A DNA stretch of 64,000 nt from SLRI01 sp942491185. Lineage in GTDB: Bacteria; Pseudomonadota; Alphaproteobacteria; Geminicoccales; Geminicoccaceae. A program made the translations under genes and the position numbers. Shown here piece after piece: positions 45,047 through 56,831 of the stretch. The notes below the pieces were generated by a model. It was not told the DNA's origin. It did no database searches and saw nothing but the letters and a program-made list of their open reading frames with translations. Where the stretch lies: contig CALOAB010000027.1 in the NCBI GenBank assembly GCA_942491185.1, forward strand, positions 124,001 to 188,000, in the 5' to 3' direction. Each line of letters starts with the position of its first letter. The first letter of the stretch is position 1.

Positions 45047-46774
45047 TTGGACGCTTGCCGCTTGAATGCCACCGGGATCTTAGTGGAGCTGCTGGGCGGC
45101 ATCGCGCTCCTGCTTTGGGGCGTCCGTATGGTGCGCACCGGGGTGTCTCGGGCGTTGGGCGCATCCTTGCGCAACGTGCTGCGTGTCGCCGCCGGCAATC
45201 GTTTTCGGGCATTTGGCGCCGGGCTCTTGATCACCGTGCCGCTGCAGAGCAGCACGGCCACGGCGATCATCACCGGTGCCTTCGCTGATCGGCGGCTGAT
45301 CGGGCTCGCCGCTGCGCTGGCAGTGATGCTGGGTGCGGATGTCGGCACGGCCGTCGCCGCCCAGTTGCTCGCGATCGACCTGCATTGGCTGTCACCGCTC
45401 CTGATCATTGTGGGCTTTGCCCTGTTCGTTGTCGGTCGGGTCGCCAAGCACAAGCAGATCGGCCGGGCGTTGATCGGTGTCGGGCTCATCATGCTGGCCC
45501 TTCGCCTGGTCGTCGCTGCATCGGAGCCACTTCGCCAGTCCCCGGCGCTCGCCGCCGTGCTCGGGGCGCTCGAGAACGACATCATCTTCACCGCGATGCT
45601 GGCAGCCGTGCTGACCTGGCTCTCGCATTCGTCGATTGCCATCATCCTCACCGTGGCCGGCCTCGTCGATGCTGGCGTCATCCCGCTGGCCATGGCGATT
45701 CCCTTCGTGCTGGGCGCCAATGCCGGTGCTGCGATCGCTCCTTGGGCCGCAACCTCGACGAACAGCCCGGCCGGTCGTCGCCCCGCCTTGGGCAATCTGC
45801 TGATGCGCGGCGGCGTTGCCCTTGCAGCGCTGGCGGCTTTGCCATGGCTGGCGCCGGTCCTCCTGGGCACGCTCGGCTCAGGCAGTGCGTTGGTGTTGAA
45901 CGTCCACCTGGCCTTCAACCTGGCGATGGCGGCCCTGATGCTGCCTTTGGTTGGGCCTGCTGCAACGCTGATTGAGTGGCTTATGCCCGACCGCCCAACG
46001 GCCGTGGACGATCTTATGGCGCCCCGTCACCTCGACGCAGGCGCACTCGGTATGCCGTCTGTGGCGCTCGCCAGTGCTGCCCGCGAGGCGCTGCGTCTCG
46101 GTGATGTGGTGGAAACCATGCTGGAGCGCTCGATCGATGCGTTCAAGGCGGGTGATGCGACACTGGTGAAGGAGATCGAGGCGTCGGACGACACGGTCGA
46201 CACGCTGCACGAGGCGATCAAGCTCTACCTCACGCGGCTGAGCCAGGAGGAGCTCGATCCCGAGGAAAGCCATCGCTGCATCGAGATCCTGACCTTCACC
46301 ACCAATCTCGAGCATATCGGCGACATCATCGACCGCAACCTGATGGAGCTTGCGGCCAAGAAGATCAAAGGCAGCTTGCGCTTCTCGGCGGCAGGTCTCG
46401 CCGAGATCGAGGGCCTGCACGCCAAGACCGTCGAGAGCCTGCGCCTGGCGCTCACCGTCTTCATGCAGGGCGACATCGCCCAGGCCCGCAAGCTGATCGG
46501 CGGCAAGACGGCGATCCGCGCCATGGAGGCGGACGCGATGGAGAATCATCTGGAGCGCGTCGCCCGCCGGCTGCCGGAGAGCCTCGCCACCTCCAGCCTG
46601 CATCTCGACGTCGTCCGCGATTTGAAGCGCATCCACTCGCACATCGCGGCCGTGGCTTATCCGATCCTCGAGCGTGCGGGCGAGCTTCGGAGCAGCCGAT
46701 TGCGGACGGCGCCGGCGGCGCCCGACCGCCTCACCGCAGCGCCGACGGCGGTCGAGCCCGAGGCGCATCATTGA
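45047..46774 (+). CDS. Na+/phosphate cotransporter family protein with PhoU-like C-terminus
   Basis: 575 residues. The N-terminal half (about 5-300) has eight or so membrane segments with the NptA/PNaS repeats (GLLITVPLQSSTATAIITGA, about 58-77, and LTWLSHSSIAIILTVAGL, about 186-203), each with the QSS/HSS signature. The C-terminal half (about 345-555) is soluble and PhoU-like. It probably takes up phosphate or a related anion with sodium. No ATG fits; TTG 45047 or TTG 45062 is the likely start, and no clear ribosome site separates them. Confidence 0.88.
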   Translation: MDACRLNATGILVELLGGIALLLWGVRMVRTGVSRALGASLRNVLRVAAGNRFRAFGAGLLITVPLQSSTATAIITGAFADRRLIGLAAALAVMLGADVGTAVAAQLLAIDLHWLSPLLIIVGFALFVVGRVAKHKQIGRALIGVGLIMLALRLVVAASEPLRQSPALAAVLGALENDIIFTAMLAAVLTWLSHSSIAIILTVAGLVDAGVIPLAMAIPFVLGANAGAAIAPWAATSTNSPAGRRPALGNLLMRGGVALAALAALPWLAPVLLGTLGSGSALVLNVHLAFNLAMAALMLPLVGPAATLIEWLMPDRPTAVDDLMAPRHLDAGALGMPSVALASAAREALRLGDVVETMLERSIDAFKAGDATLVKEIEASDDTVDTLHEAIKLYLTRLSQEELDPEESHRCIEILTFTTNLEHIGDIIDRNLMELAAKKIKGSLRFSAAGLAEIEGLHAKTVESLRLALTVFMQGDIAQARKLIGGKTAIRAMEADAMENHLERVARRLPESLATSSLHLDVVRDLKRIHSHIAAVAYPILERAGELRSSRLRTAPAAPDRLTAAPTAVEPEAHH

Positions 46775-46834
46775 CGTCGGCCGAATATTGCCGACAACCG
46801 TGGCAGCTTTTCTCCATGGTGACTGTGCAGCTCG

Positions 46835-47920
46835 ATGAGCACGACAAGAGACGCCTACGGCCTCGACGCCAAGCTCGACGCGATCCTCGCCCGGCGCGAC
46901 GAGTTGGCGGCATTGATGGCCGAGGGCAGCGGCGACTATGCCGGGCTCGGCCGCGAGTTCGCTGAGCTCGAGCCGATCGTCCGCGGCATCGAGCGCTTCC
47001 GGGCGCTGGAGGCCGAGATCGGCGGCCTCGACGAGCTGTTGGCCGACGCCGACACCGATGCCGAGATGCGCGGCATGGCCCGCGAGGAGCGCGCCGCGCT
47101 CGAGTCCCAGCTCCCGGTCCTGGCGCGTGAGCTGCAGCTTCTGCTGCTGCCCAAGGACGCGGCCGACGAGGGCAGCGCCATTCTCGAGATCAGGGCCGGC
47201 ACCGGCGGCGACGAGGCGGCGCTTTTTGCCGGCGACCTTTGGCGGATGTACGAGCGCTACGCGCACACCGAGCGCTGGCGCACCGAGATCTTGTCCTTGA
47301 GCGAGACCGAGATCGGCGGGGTCAAGGAGCTGGTGGCGGAGGTGCAGGGCAAGGGCGTCTTCGCCAAGCTCAAGTTCGAGGCAGGCGTGCATCGGGTGCA
47401 GCGCGTGCCGGTCACCGAGACCGGCGGGCGCATCCACACCTCGGCCGCCACGGTAGCCGTGCTGCCCGAGGCCGAGAATGTCGATTTCGAGCTCGACGAG
47501 GGTGAGCTTCGGGTTGACGTCTACCGCGCCTCGGGTGCCGGCGGTCAGCACGTCAACCGGACCGAGAGTGCCGTGCGCATCACCCATCTGCCGACCGGCA
47601 TCGCGGTCGCCATACAGGACGAGAAATCGCAGCACAAGAACCGGGCCAAGGCGATGAAGATCCTCAAGGCCCGATTGTTCGAGATGGAGCGCGCCCGCGC
47701 CGCAGCCGAGCGCTCCGCCGAGCGCAAGGGCCAGGTGGGCTCCGGCGACCGCTCGGAGCGGATACGGACCTACAATTTTCCGCAAGGCCGGGTCACCGAC
47801 CATCGGATCAACCTCACGCTCTACAAGCTCGACCAGGTGCTGGCGGGCGAGGCGTTGGGCGAGGTCGTCGATGCGCTCAACGCCGAGGATCAGGCGGCGC
47901 GCCTTGCCGAGATCGACTGA
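46835..47920 (+). CDS. prfA: Peptide chain release factor 1
   Basis: Terminates translation at UAA and UAG. The 361-residue product has the peptidyl-transferase GGQ in ASGAGGQHVNRTES (about 233-246), preceded by HRVQRVPVTETGGRIHTS, and the domain 2 decoding region. It overlaps prmC by 17 bases; PrmC methylates the GGQ glutamine, so the pair is functionally linked. Confidence 0.97.
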   Translation: MSTTRDAYGLDAKLDAILARRDELAALMAEGSGDYAGLGREFAELEPIVRGIERFRALEAEIGGLDELLADADTDAEMRGMAREERAALESQLPVLARELQLLLLPKDAADEGSAILEIRAGTGGDEAALFAGDLWRMYERYAHTERWRTEILSLSETEIGGVKELVAEVQGKGVFAKLKFEAGVHRVQRVPVTETGGRIHTSAATVAVLPEAENVDFELDEGELRVDVYRASGAGGQHVNRTESAVRITHLPTGIAVAIQDEKSQHKNRAKAMKILKARLFEMERARAAAERSAERKGQVGSGDRSERIRTYNFPQGRVTDHRINLTLYKLDQVLAGEALGEVVDALNAEDQAARLAEID

Positions 47921-48761
47921 GAGCCTGACCCTGGGCCAGCTGGTTGACGCCGTAGCCGCACTTCTCCGTGCCGGCGGCATCGAGGAGCCGAGGCGCGAGG
48001 CCCGCATCATTGTCGCCGAGGCCACGGGCTTCGATCAAACCCGCCAGCTCTCGGCCCGCGACCACGTGGTCGAGGCTGGCCCCGCCCTTGCCTTGGCCCG
48101 GCGGCGGGCGGCGCGGGAGCCGATGGCCTACCTGCTCGGCCGGCGCGGGTTCTGGGGCCACGAGTTCGCCGTTGGGCCGGGCGTCCTGGTGCCGCGGCCC
48201 GAGACCGAGACGCTGATCGAGGCAGCGCTCGAGGCGCTGCCGGATCGAACGCTGCCGCTGGACATTCTCGATCTCGGCACTGGCACCGGCTGCCTGCTGC
48301 TCACGCTCTTGAGCCTCTACCCCAATGCCATCGGTGTCGGCATCGATCGCTCGCCCGCAGCACTTGCATACGCTGCGACCAATCGGGCCGCATTGGGGCT
48401 GGCGGCCAGGGCAGGGCTCGTCTGCGGCAGCTGGCTGGAGCCGCTCAGCGGCCGCTTCGACCTCATCGTCGCCAACCCGCCCTACATCGCACCGGATGAG
48501 CTGCGCGATGCCGAGACACGCCATGAGCCGGAGCTCGCACTGCTTGCTGGTGTCGATGGCCTCGACGCCTATCGTGCCATCGCTGCACCCGCTTTCGCCG
48601 CCTGTCGTTCCGGGGCTGTGCTCATCATGGAAATCGGTGCCACCCAGGCGGCGGCGGTGACGGAGGTCCTGAACGACGCCGGCTTTGGCGAGATCAGCTG
48701 CCGCGAGGATCTCGCCGGCCGGCCGCGAGCCATCGTTGCGCACGGGAGAAGCGCGCGCTGA
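47904..48761 (+). CDS. prmC: Release-factor glutamine methyltransferase PrmC
   Basis: SAM-dependent N5-glutamine methyltransferase acting on release factors. 285 residues from TTG 47904; earlier ATG 47871 would extend deeper into prfA. Motifs: helical N-terminal domain (about 8-75), REPMAYLLGRRGFWGHEF (about 71-88), VLVPRPETE (about 94-102), the SAM motif DLGTGTGCLLL (about 123-133) and the catalytic NPPY (about 189-192). Confidence 0.94.
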   Translation: MPRSTESLTLGQLVDAVAALLRAGGIEEPRREARIIVAEATGFDQTRQLSARDHVVEAGPALALARRRAAREPMAYLLGRRGFWGHEFAVGPGVLVPRPETETLIEAALEALPDRTLPLDILDLGTGTGCLLLTLLSLYPNAIGVGIDRSPAALAYAATNRAALGLAARAGLVCGSWLEPLSGRFDLIVANPPYIAPDELRDAETRHEPELALLAGVDGLDAYRAIAAPAFAACRSGAVLIMEIGATQAAAVTEVLNDAGFGEISCREDLAGRPRAIVAHGRSAR

Positions 48762-48880
48762 CGGATCGCCGAAGCCGCATGGCTGCGGGTATTCATCGTG
48801 CAGCTGTTGCAGTGCAATCTGCGCCCTTTCGCAAGGCCACCATGAGGTTTATGCATCCGTCGACGAATTCAGGAGCCGAG

Positions 48881-50002
48881 ATGCGAAAACTCACCGCCGT
48901 ATTGCTGGCGTTTCTTGCCGTTAGCGTCGCCGCTTGTGACGACGCCGAGCAGACTTCCGGTGGCGCTCCGGGTGACGGGCCAGCGCCGGCTGTCGGGGTG
49001 GCGCCAGTCACCATGCGCGAGGTGACGCCTGCGCTGGAGTTCGTCGCCCGGGTCGAGGCCATGGACTCGGTCGAGCTGGAGGCCCGGGTGACCGGGTTCC
49101 TGGTCGAGCGGGCCTTCGCCGAAGGTGCGATGGTCGAGGGTGGACAGTTGATGTTCCGGATCGAGCCCGAGCCTTACGAGGTGGCGGTCGCGGCGCGCAC
49201 CGCCGATGTCGAGCGAATGGAGGCGACGCTGCTCAATGCGTCGCAGCAGCGTGCGCGGATGGAAGAGCTGGTGCGACGCGAGGCCCAACCTCAGGCCAAC
49301 CTCGATACCGCTATTGCTGCCGAGGACGAGGCGCGGGCAGCCCGGGACTCTGCCCTGGCGGCGCTTCGTCAGGCAGAGATCGACCTCAGCTACACCGAGA
49401 TTTCAGCACCATTTGACGGCCAGTTCGGCCGCGCGACGTTCGCCGAGGGCGCTGTGGTCGGCCCGAATAGCGGCACGCTCGGGCGGTTGGTCCGACTCGA
49501 CCCGATCTTCGTCGCGATCCCTGTGACCGACCGCCAGATGCTCGAGGTCCGTCGCGCACAAAGCGACGAAGACGACTTCCAGCCTTTCCTGCGCCTTTCC
49601 GATGGCTCGATCCTGGAGACGCCTGGCGAGTGGGCGTTCTTCGATCCCGAGGTCAGTCAAACGACCAGCACGATTACGGTGCGTGCGGTCTTCGAGAACC
49701 CGACCGGGCTGCTCCTGCCGGGTCAGTTCGTGACGGTGCTGGTCCGCTCGCAGGAGCCATCACAGGCCCTGGTAATACCGCAAATTGCGGTGCAGCGGGA
49801 TCAATCTGGTGAGTTCGTCCTGGTCGTCGACCAGGAGAGCCGGGTGCAGGAGGCGCGCGTGTCGCTCGGCGAGCGCATCGAAACCGATTGGGTGGTCGAA
49901 GGCGGCCTGGAGGAAGGCCAGAACGTGATCGTGGAAGGGTTGCAGAAGGTTCGACCGGGCGTGCTGGTCGACGCGACCGGCACCAGTCGCGACGAAGGCT
50001 GA
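48881..50002 (+). CDS. RND efflux periplasmic adaptor (membrane fusion) lipoprotein
   Basis: 373 residues. MRKLTAVLLAFLAVSVAAC is a lipoprotein signal with the lipidated Cys at about 19. The mature part shows the MFP layout: VTPALEFVARVEAMDSVELEARV and a lipoyl-like half (about 50-100), a coiled-coil hairpin (about 105-170, Ala/Glu/Arg-rich), SYTEISAPFDGQFGRA (about 172-187) and a beta-barrel domain with GQFVTVLVR. The ATG at 48881 follows AGGAGCCGAG. It is 5 bases before the pump gene. No outer-membrane channel gene is present nearby. Confidence 0.92.
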   Translation: MRKLTAVLLAFLAVSVAACDDAEQTSGGAPGDGPAPAVGVAPVTMREVTPALEFVARVEAMDSVELEARVTGFLVERAFAEGAMVEGGQLMFRIEPEPYEVAVAARTADVERMEATLLNASQQRARMEELVRREAQPQANLDTAIAAEDEARAARDSALAALRQAEIDLSYTEISAPFDGQFGRATFAEGAVVGPNSGTLGRLVRLDPIFVAIPVTDRQMLEVRRAQSDEDDFQPFLRLSDGSILETPGEWAFFDPEVSQTTSTITVRAVFENPTGLLLPGQFVTVLVRSQEPSQALVIPQIAVQRDQSGEFVLVVDQESRVQEARVSLGERIETDWVVEGGLEEGQNVIVEGLQKVRPGVLVDATGTSRDEG

Positions 50003-50007
50003 CCGCC

Positions 50008-53000
50008 ATGTTCTCCGCATTCTTCATCAGCCGAACGCGCTTTGCCATGGTGATCTCGGCGATCGTCGTGATCGCCGGGCTGATCGCCATCCAGGCGCTG
50101 CCAGTGGCGCAGTTTCCCGACATCGTGCCGCCGCAGGTGCGAGTCGACGCCAGCTATCCCGGAGCCAGCGCCGAGATCGTCGCGGAGACGGTGGCCGCAC
50201 CCATCGAGGCCGAGGTCAACGGCGTCGACGACATGCTCTACATGACGTCGACGAGCACGAATAATGGCGGCTACCAGCTCGATATCACCTTCGCGGTCGG
50301 CACCGACCCGGACATCGCGTCGGTCAATGTGCAGAACCGCGTAGCACTGGCGACATCCTCGCTGCCGGCCGAGGTCACGCAGCAGGGCGTCTCGACGAAG
50401 AAGCAGTCGACCAGCATGCTGCTGACCGTCAATTTGTTGTCGCCCAATGACACGTTCGATCGCTTGTTCCTCTCGAACTACATGGAGATCAACCTCCGCG
50501 ATCCGCTGGTCCGCCTGCCCGGGGTCGGCGACGCCAGCCAGTTCGGCCTGCTCGACTACTCCATGCGGGTTTGGCTCGATCCACAGACGATGACCGCGCT
50601 TGCGGTCAGCGAAGGTGAGGTGGCAGCTGCGATTCGCCGGCAGAACCTGCAGGCGGCGGCGGGCCGGATCGGTGCACCGCCAGGCAACGAGGGCACTGCT
50701 TTCACCTACACGCTGCAGGCGCAAGGTCGCCTCACGTCGGTTGCCGAATTCGAGAATATCCTCGTGCGCACCAATACCGATGGCTCTGTCGTCAGGCTCG
50801 GCGACATTGCCCGGATCGAGCTTGGCGCACAAAACTACGACGCCTCGGCCTTCGTCAATGGCTCGCCCACGGCAATGATGGGCGTGTACTTGTCGCCGGG
50901 AGCCAACGCTCTCGCTACGGCGGACCAAGTCTACGCGACCCTCGATAGCATAGCCGAGCGCTTCCCCGACGATTTGGAGTATTCGATCGTCTACGACACG
51001 ACGGACTTCGTGCGGGTCAGCATGCAAGAGGTCGTGATTACCTTGGCGCAGGCCTTGGCCCTGGTCATCGCCGTCACTTATGCTTTCCTTGGCGATTGGC
51101 GGACGACGCTGATCCCGACCATTGCCATCCCGGTCTCGTTGATCGGCACCTTTGCAATCCTGCTTGCCGCCGGAATGTCGATCAACACGATCTCCATGTT
51201 CGGCCTCATCCTGGCGATTGGCATCGTCGTGGACGACGCGATCGTCGTCGTGGAGAACACGCAACGGCTGATCGATGACGAGAAGCTCTCGCCGCCCGAT
51301 GCGGCGCGCAAGGCGATGGAGGAGGTCTCGGGACCGGTCATCGCCACGACGCTCGTCTTGCTCGCCGTGTTCGTGCCGACGGCCTTCCTGCCCGGCATCA
51401 CAGGCCAGCTCTATTTGCAGTTCGCGGTGACGATCTCGATCTCGGTCATTCTGTCGTCCCTGGTCGCCCTGACACTCAGCCCGGCGCTCTGCGGCCTGCT
51501 GCTGCGGCCGTCGCGGGAGCCGCGGGGCCCTCTGCGCTGGTTCTTCAACTTTCTCGACGTCACCCGCGGCGGTTACGGACGAGCGGTCTCTGCGCTTTGT
51601 CGCCGGGCCTTCCTCGCCGTGCTCGTGGTCATCGTGGCATTCGTCGGCACCGGTTGGCTGTTTCGCGCCGTGCCCAGCGGCTTCCTGCCTTACGAGGACA
51701 ACGGCTACTTCTTTGTCGACGTGGCGTTGCCCGACGGCGCTTCGCTGTCGCGAACCGAAGCGACGGTGGCGGAGGTCGCAGACCTGCTGGCCGCCGAACC
51801 GGAAATGGCGGACGTGCTGTCGGTTGCTGGCTTCAGCTTGCTGGCCGGCACTCGGGCGAGCGGTGGTCTGCTGATCGGTGTCCTCAAGCATTGGGACGAG
51901 CGGCCCAATCCGGATCAGAGCGTGCGAGCCGTCCTCGGTCGGCTGCAACCGCAACTTCTGGCGCTGCCGCAGGCGACGGTGTTCGCCTTTCCCGCACCGC
52001 CAATTGAAGGGCTCGGCACGGCCGGTGGCATCGAGATGGAGCTGCAGGATCTGGGCGGGCGGCCGCCGGATGATCTCGCCCGGGCGCTGCAGGGTTTTCT
52101 CGTCCGTGCGAATGAGCACCCGGGCATCGCTCGCGCCTTCTCCACCTTCTCGGCCCAGACACCCCAGCTGTTCCTCAATATCGATCGCCAGAAGGCCGAG
52201 ACACTGGGCGTGCCCATCAACGATCTGTTCACGACGCTCCAGGCGAACCTGGGCGCCCTGTATATTAATGATTTCAATCTGTTCGGCCGAACCTATAGCG
52301 TCTTCATGCAGGCCGAATCAGCGTTCCGGATGAGGCCCGAGGACATCCGTGTCCTGCACGTTCGCAATGTGTCGGGAGAGATGGTGCCGCTCGGTGCATT
52401 GCTGACCGTCGAGCCCATTTTGGGGCCGGAATCGACACGTCGCTTCAACCTCTTCCGATCAGCGAGCGTCAACGTCACGCAAGTCGGCAGCACCGGCGAA
52501 GGCATTGCCGCGCTGCGCGAGATAGAGGCGACGGCCTTGCCGGCCGGTTACGCGATCGACTGGACGGGCACGACGTTCCAGGAGGTGCAGGCGGGCGGCG
52601 AGGCCATCGTCGTGCTGATGCTGGCGCTGCTGTTCGTCTATCTCTTTCTCGTTGCTCAATATGAGAGTTGGACGGTGCCGCTGTCGGTGATCTTGTCGGT
52701 GAGCATCGCGGGCGCTGGCGGTCTGGCGCTGACCTGGTTGGTTGGTCTGGACAACAACGTCTACACCCAGATCGGCCTGGTGATGCTGATCGGCCTCGCC
52801 AGCAAGAATGCGATTCTCATCGTCGAGTTTGCCAAGCAGCTGCGCGAGCAGGGCCGGTCGGTCCAGGATGCGGCTGCCGATGCCGCCAGGATCCGTTTCC
52901 GCGCCGTCTTGATGACCGCCTTCAGCTTCATCCTCGGTATCCTGCCACTGGTCCTGGCGAGCGGTGCCGGAGCTGCCAGCCGTGTGGCGCTGGGCATGGT

Positions 53001-53133
53001 GGTCATGGGCGGCATGCTGGCGGCGACGTTCATCGGCATCATCATCATTCCGCCGCTCTACGTCTTCGTTCAGAGCCTGCGCGAGCGCATTCGTGGTGCG
53101 CCGGCCGCTGTGCTGGAGAAACCGGCCGAGTAG
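50008..53133 (+). CDS. RND multidrug efflux pump (HAE1/AcrB-like)
   Basis: 1041-residue inner-membrane proton-driven transporter with twelve membrane segments and two large periplasmic domains. It opens FFISRTRFAMVISAIVVIAGLIA and contains the proton-relay acidic pair in GIVVDDAIVVVENTQR (about 403-418, TM4) and the TM10 region GLASKNAILIVEFAKQ (about 929-944). The typical AcrB gate motif region RVDASYPGASAEIV is present. With its adaptor it should export hydrophobic compounds; substrates cannot be predicted. Confidence 0.95.
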   Translation: MFSAFFISRTRFAMVISAIVVIAGLIAIQALPVAQFPDIVPPQVRVDASYPGASAEIVAETVAAPIEAEVNGVDDMLYMTSTSTNNGGYQLDITFAVGTDPDIASVNVQNRVALATSSLPAEVTQQGVSTKKQSTSMLLTVNLLSPNDTFDRLFLSNYMEINLRDPLVRLPGVGDASQFGLLDYSMRVWLDPQTMTALAVSEGEVAAAIRRQNLQAAAGRIGAPPGNEGTAFTYTLQAQGRLTSVAEFENILVRTNTDGSVVRLGDIARIELGAQNYDASAFVNGSPTAMMGVYLSPGANALATADQVYATLDSIAERFPDDLEYSIVYDTTDFVRVSMQEVVITLAQALALVIAVTYAFLGDWRTTLIPTIAIPVSLIGTFAILLAAGMSINTISMFGLILAIGIVVDDAIVVVENTQRLIDDEKLSPPDAARKAMEEVSGPVIATTLVLLAVFVPTAFLPGITGQLYLQFAVTISISVILSSLVALTLSPALCGLLLRPSREPRGPLRWFFNFLDVTRGGYGRAVSALCRRAFLAVLVVIVAFVGTGWLFRAVPSGFLPYEDNGYFFVDVALPDGASLSRTEATVAEVADLLAAEPEMADVLSVAGFSLLAGTRASGGLLIGVLKHWDERPNPDQSVRAVLGRLQPQLLALPQATVFAFPAPPIEGLGTAGGIEMELQDLGGRPPDDLARALQGFLVRANEHPGIARAFSTFSAQTPQLFLNIDRQKAETLGVPINDLFTTLQANLGALYINDFNLFGRTYSVFMQAESAFRMRPEDIRVLHVRNVSGEMVPLGALLTVEPILGPESTRRFNLFRSASVNVTQVGSTGEGIAALREIEATALPAGYAIDWTGTTFQEVQAGGEAIVVLMLALLFVYLFLVAQYESWTVPLSVILSVSIAGAGGLALTWLVGLDNNVYTQIGLVMLIGLASKNAILIVEFAKQLREQGRSVQDAAADAARIRFRAVLMTAFSFILGILPLVLASGAGAASRVALGMVVMGGMLAATFIGIIIIPPLYVFVQSLRERIRGAPAAVLEKPAE

Positions 53134-53169
53134 CCGCAACCCTCGGTCGGTGGCACCGGCGCTGGTCGC

Positions 53170-53199
53170 CTTGCGCTGCCGAAACCCGCTTCCCACATA
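53170..53199 (+). promoter_or_regulatory. Possible RpoH promoter of clpB
   Basis: CTTG at 53170-53173 and CCCACATA at 53192-53199 are 18 bases apart, matching CTTG-N18-CYTATNTN at all four -35 bases and at most fixed -10 bases. It lies about 80 bases before the clpB ATG, and clpB is a heat-shock gene in most proteobacteria. Confidence 0.5.
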
Positions 53200-53279
53200 C
53201 TCATCAAGAGATGGCGATGCCCATTGGGGTCGCCGGGACAGGTCCGCTCGCACGAGGGACCCAGCAGGGACAACGATCA

Positions 53280-55871
<2,592 letters not shown>

Positions 55872-55946
55872 GAGAAGAAGGAAGCGTGCGGGGGCTCGCA
55901 GACTGTGTGAAAACCCGCTCTTCCGCCAGATTGTCCGCCTAGCTAC

Positions 55947-55976
55947 GACCCGGCCGAGGCTACCCTCGGCCGGGTC
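55947..55976. terminator. Strong hairpin after clpB
   Basis: GACCCGGCCGAGG (55947-55959) and its exact complement (55964-55976) form a 13-bp, very GC-rich stem with the 4-base loop CTAC. There is no T tract. It lies 75 bases after clpB, between clpB and the convergent SDR gene, so it could end transcription from both sides. Nothing else was seen between 55872 and 56072. Confidence 0.6.
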
Positions 55977-56072
55977 AGCGGGCTACCGGCCGCCACCGCA
56001 GCCGGCAATCTTCCAAACAACGGCAAGCTCTAGTTACAGAAATCATCCTCCTCGCCTTGCTCTTTACTGTTC

Positions 56073-56831
56073 TCAGATTGTCCGTTCGCCGACGATGAAG
56101 CCGCCGCCCGATGCGTCGAGGTGGGCGCCGCTGATGAAGGAGGCGGCAGGCGAAAGCAGCCAGCGGACGGCCTGGGCGATCTCGATGGGGTCGGCGATAC
56201 GGTTCATCGGGATGCTGTCGGCGAGCTTGGCCTCGACGGCCGGATCACTGAGCAGGCCGGCGGTCATGTCGGTGCGGACCATGCCGGGGCGCACGGCGTT
56301 GACGCGGATGCCTTGGTCGGCGACTTCCTTGGCGAAGCCGGTGGTGAAGCAGTCGACCGCGGCCTTGGTGGCGGCGTAGGTGCTTGCACCGGCGCGGCCG
56401 CCGATGGCGGTGGCCATCGAGGAGACGTTGACGATGGCACCGCCCGTCTTGGGCATGCGGCGCACCGCCTCGCGGCAGCAGAGGATCAGGCCCGTCACGT
56501 TGACGGTCATCAACCGCTCGAGCTTGGCGGCGTCGAGATCGCCGACCGCGGACTTGAAGCTGATCCCGGCGCTGTTGACCAGGTGATCGACGGGCCCGAG
56601 CGCTTTCTCGGCGGCGTCGAACATGGCGATGATGTCGGCCTCGCTGCCGACGTCGCCCTTGACCGGGACGGCCTTGCCGCCTTGGCTCGTGATCTCGGCC
56701 GCGAGCGCCTCGGCGGCGTCGATGCGGTCGCGATAGCCGATGGCGACGGCCATGCCGTCCTCGGCCACGAGCCTGGCGGTGGCGGCGCCGATGCCGCGCG
56801 CTCCACCGGTGATCAGACAGACGCCGGGCAT
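56073..56831 (-). CDS. Short-chain dehydrogenase/reductase (FabG-like)
   Basis: 252-residue classical SDR with TGGARGIG (about 8-15), NSAG (about 87-90), the catalytic Ser in VNVSSMA and YAATK (Tyr-x3-Lys, about 152-156), plus RPGMVRTDM. It is the last gene of the tct-sulfatase operon and overlaps the GMC gene by 19 bases. It may oxidise or reduce the product of the GMC dehydrogenase; the exact substrate is unknown. Confidence 0.9.
   Translation of the reverse strand: MPGVCLITGGARGIGAATARLVAEDGMAVAIGYRDRIDAAEALAAEITSQGGKAVPVKGDVGSEADIIAMFDAAEKALGPVDHLVNSAGISFKSAVGDLDAAKLERLMTVNVTGLILCCREAVRRMPKTGGAIVNVSSMATAIGGRAGASTYAATKAAVDCFTTGFAKEVADQGIRVNAVRPGMVRTDMTAGLLSDPAVEAKLADSIPMNRIADPIEIAQAVRWLLSPAASFISGAHLDASGGGFIVGERTI

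Noticed and set aside
49801..52119. A 772-codon minus-strand open frame
   Set aside because: Antisense to the RND pump; no domain and low-complexity composition.
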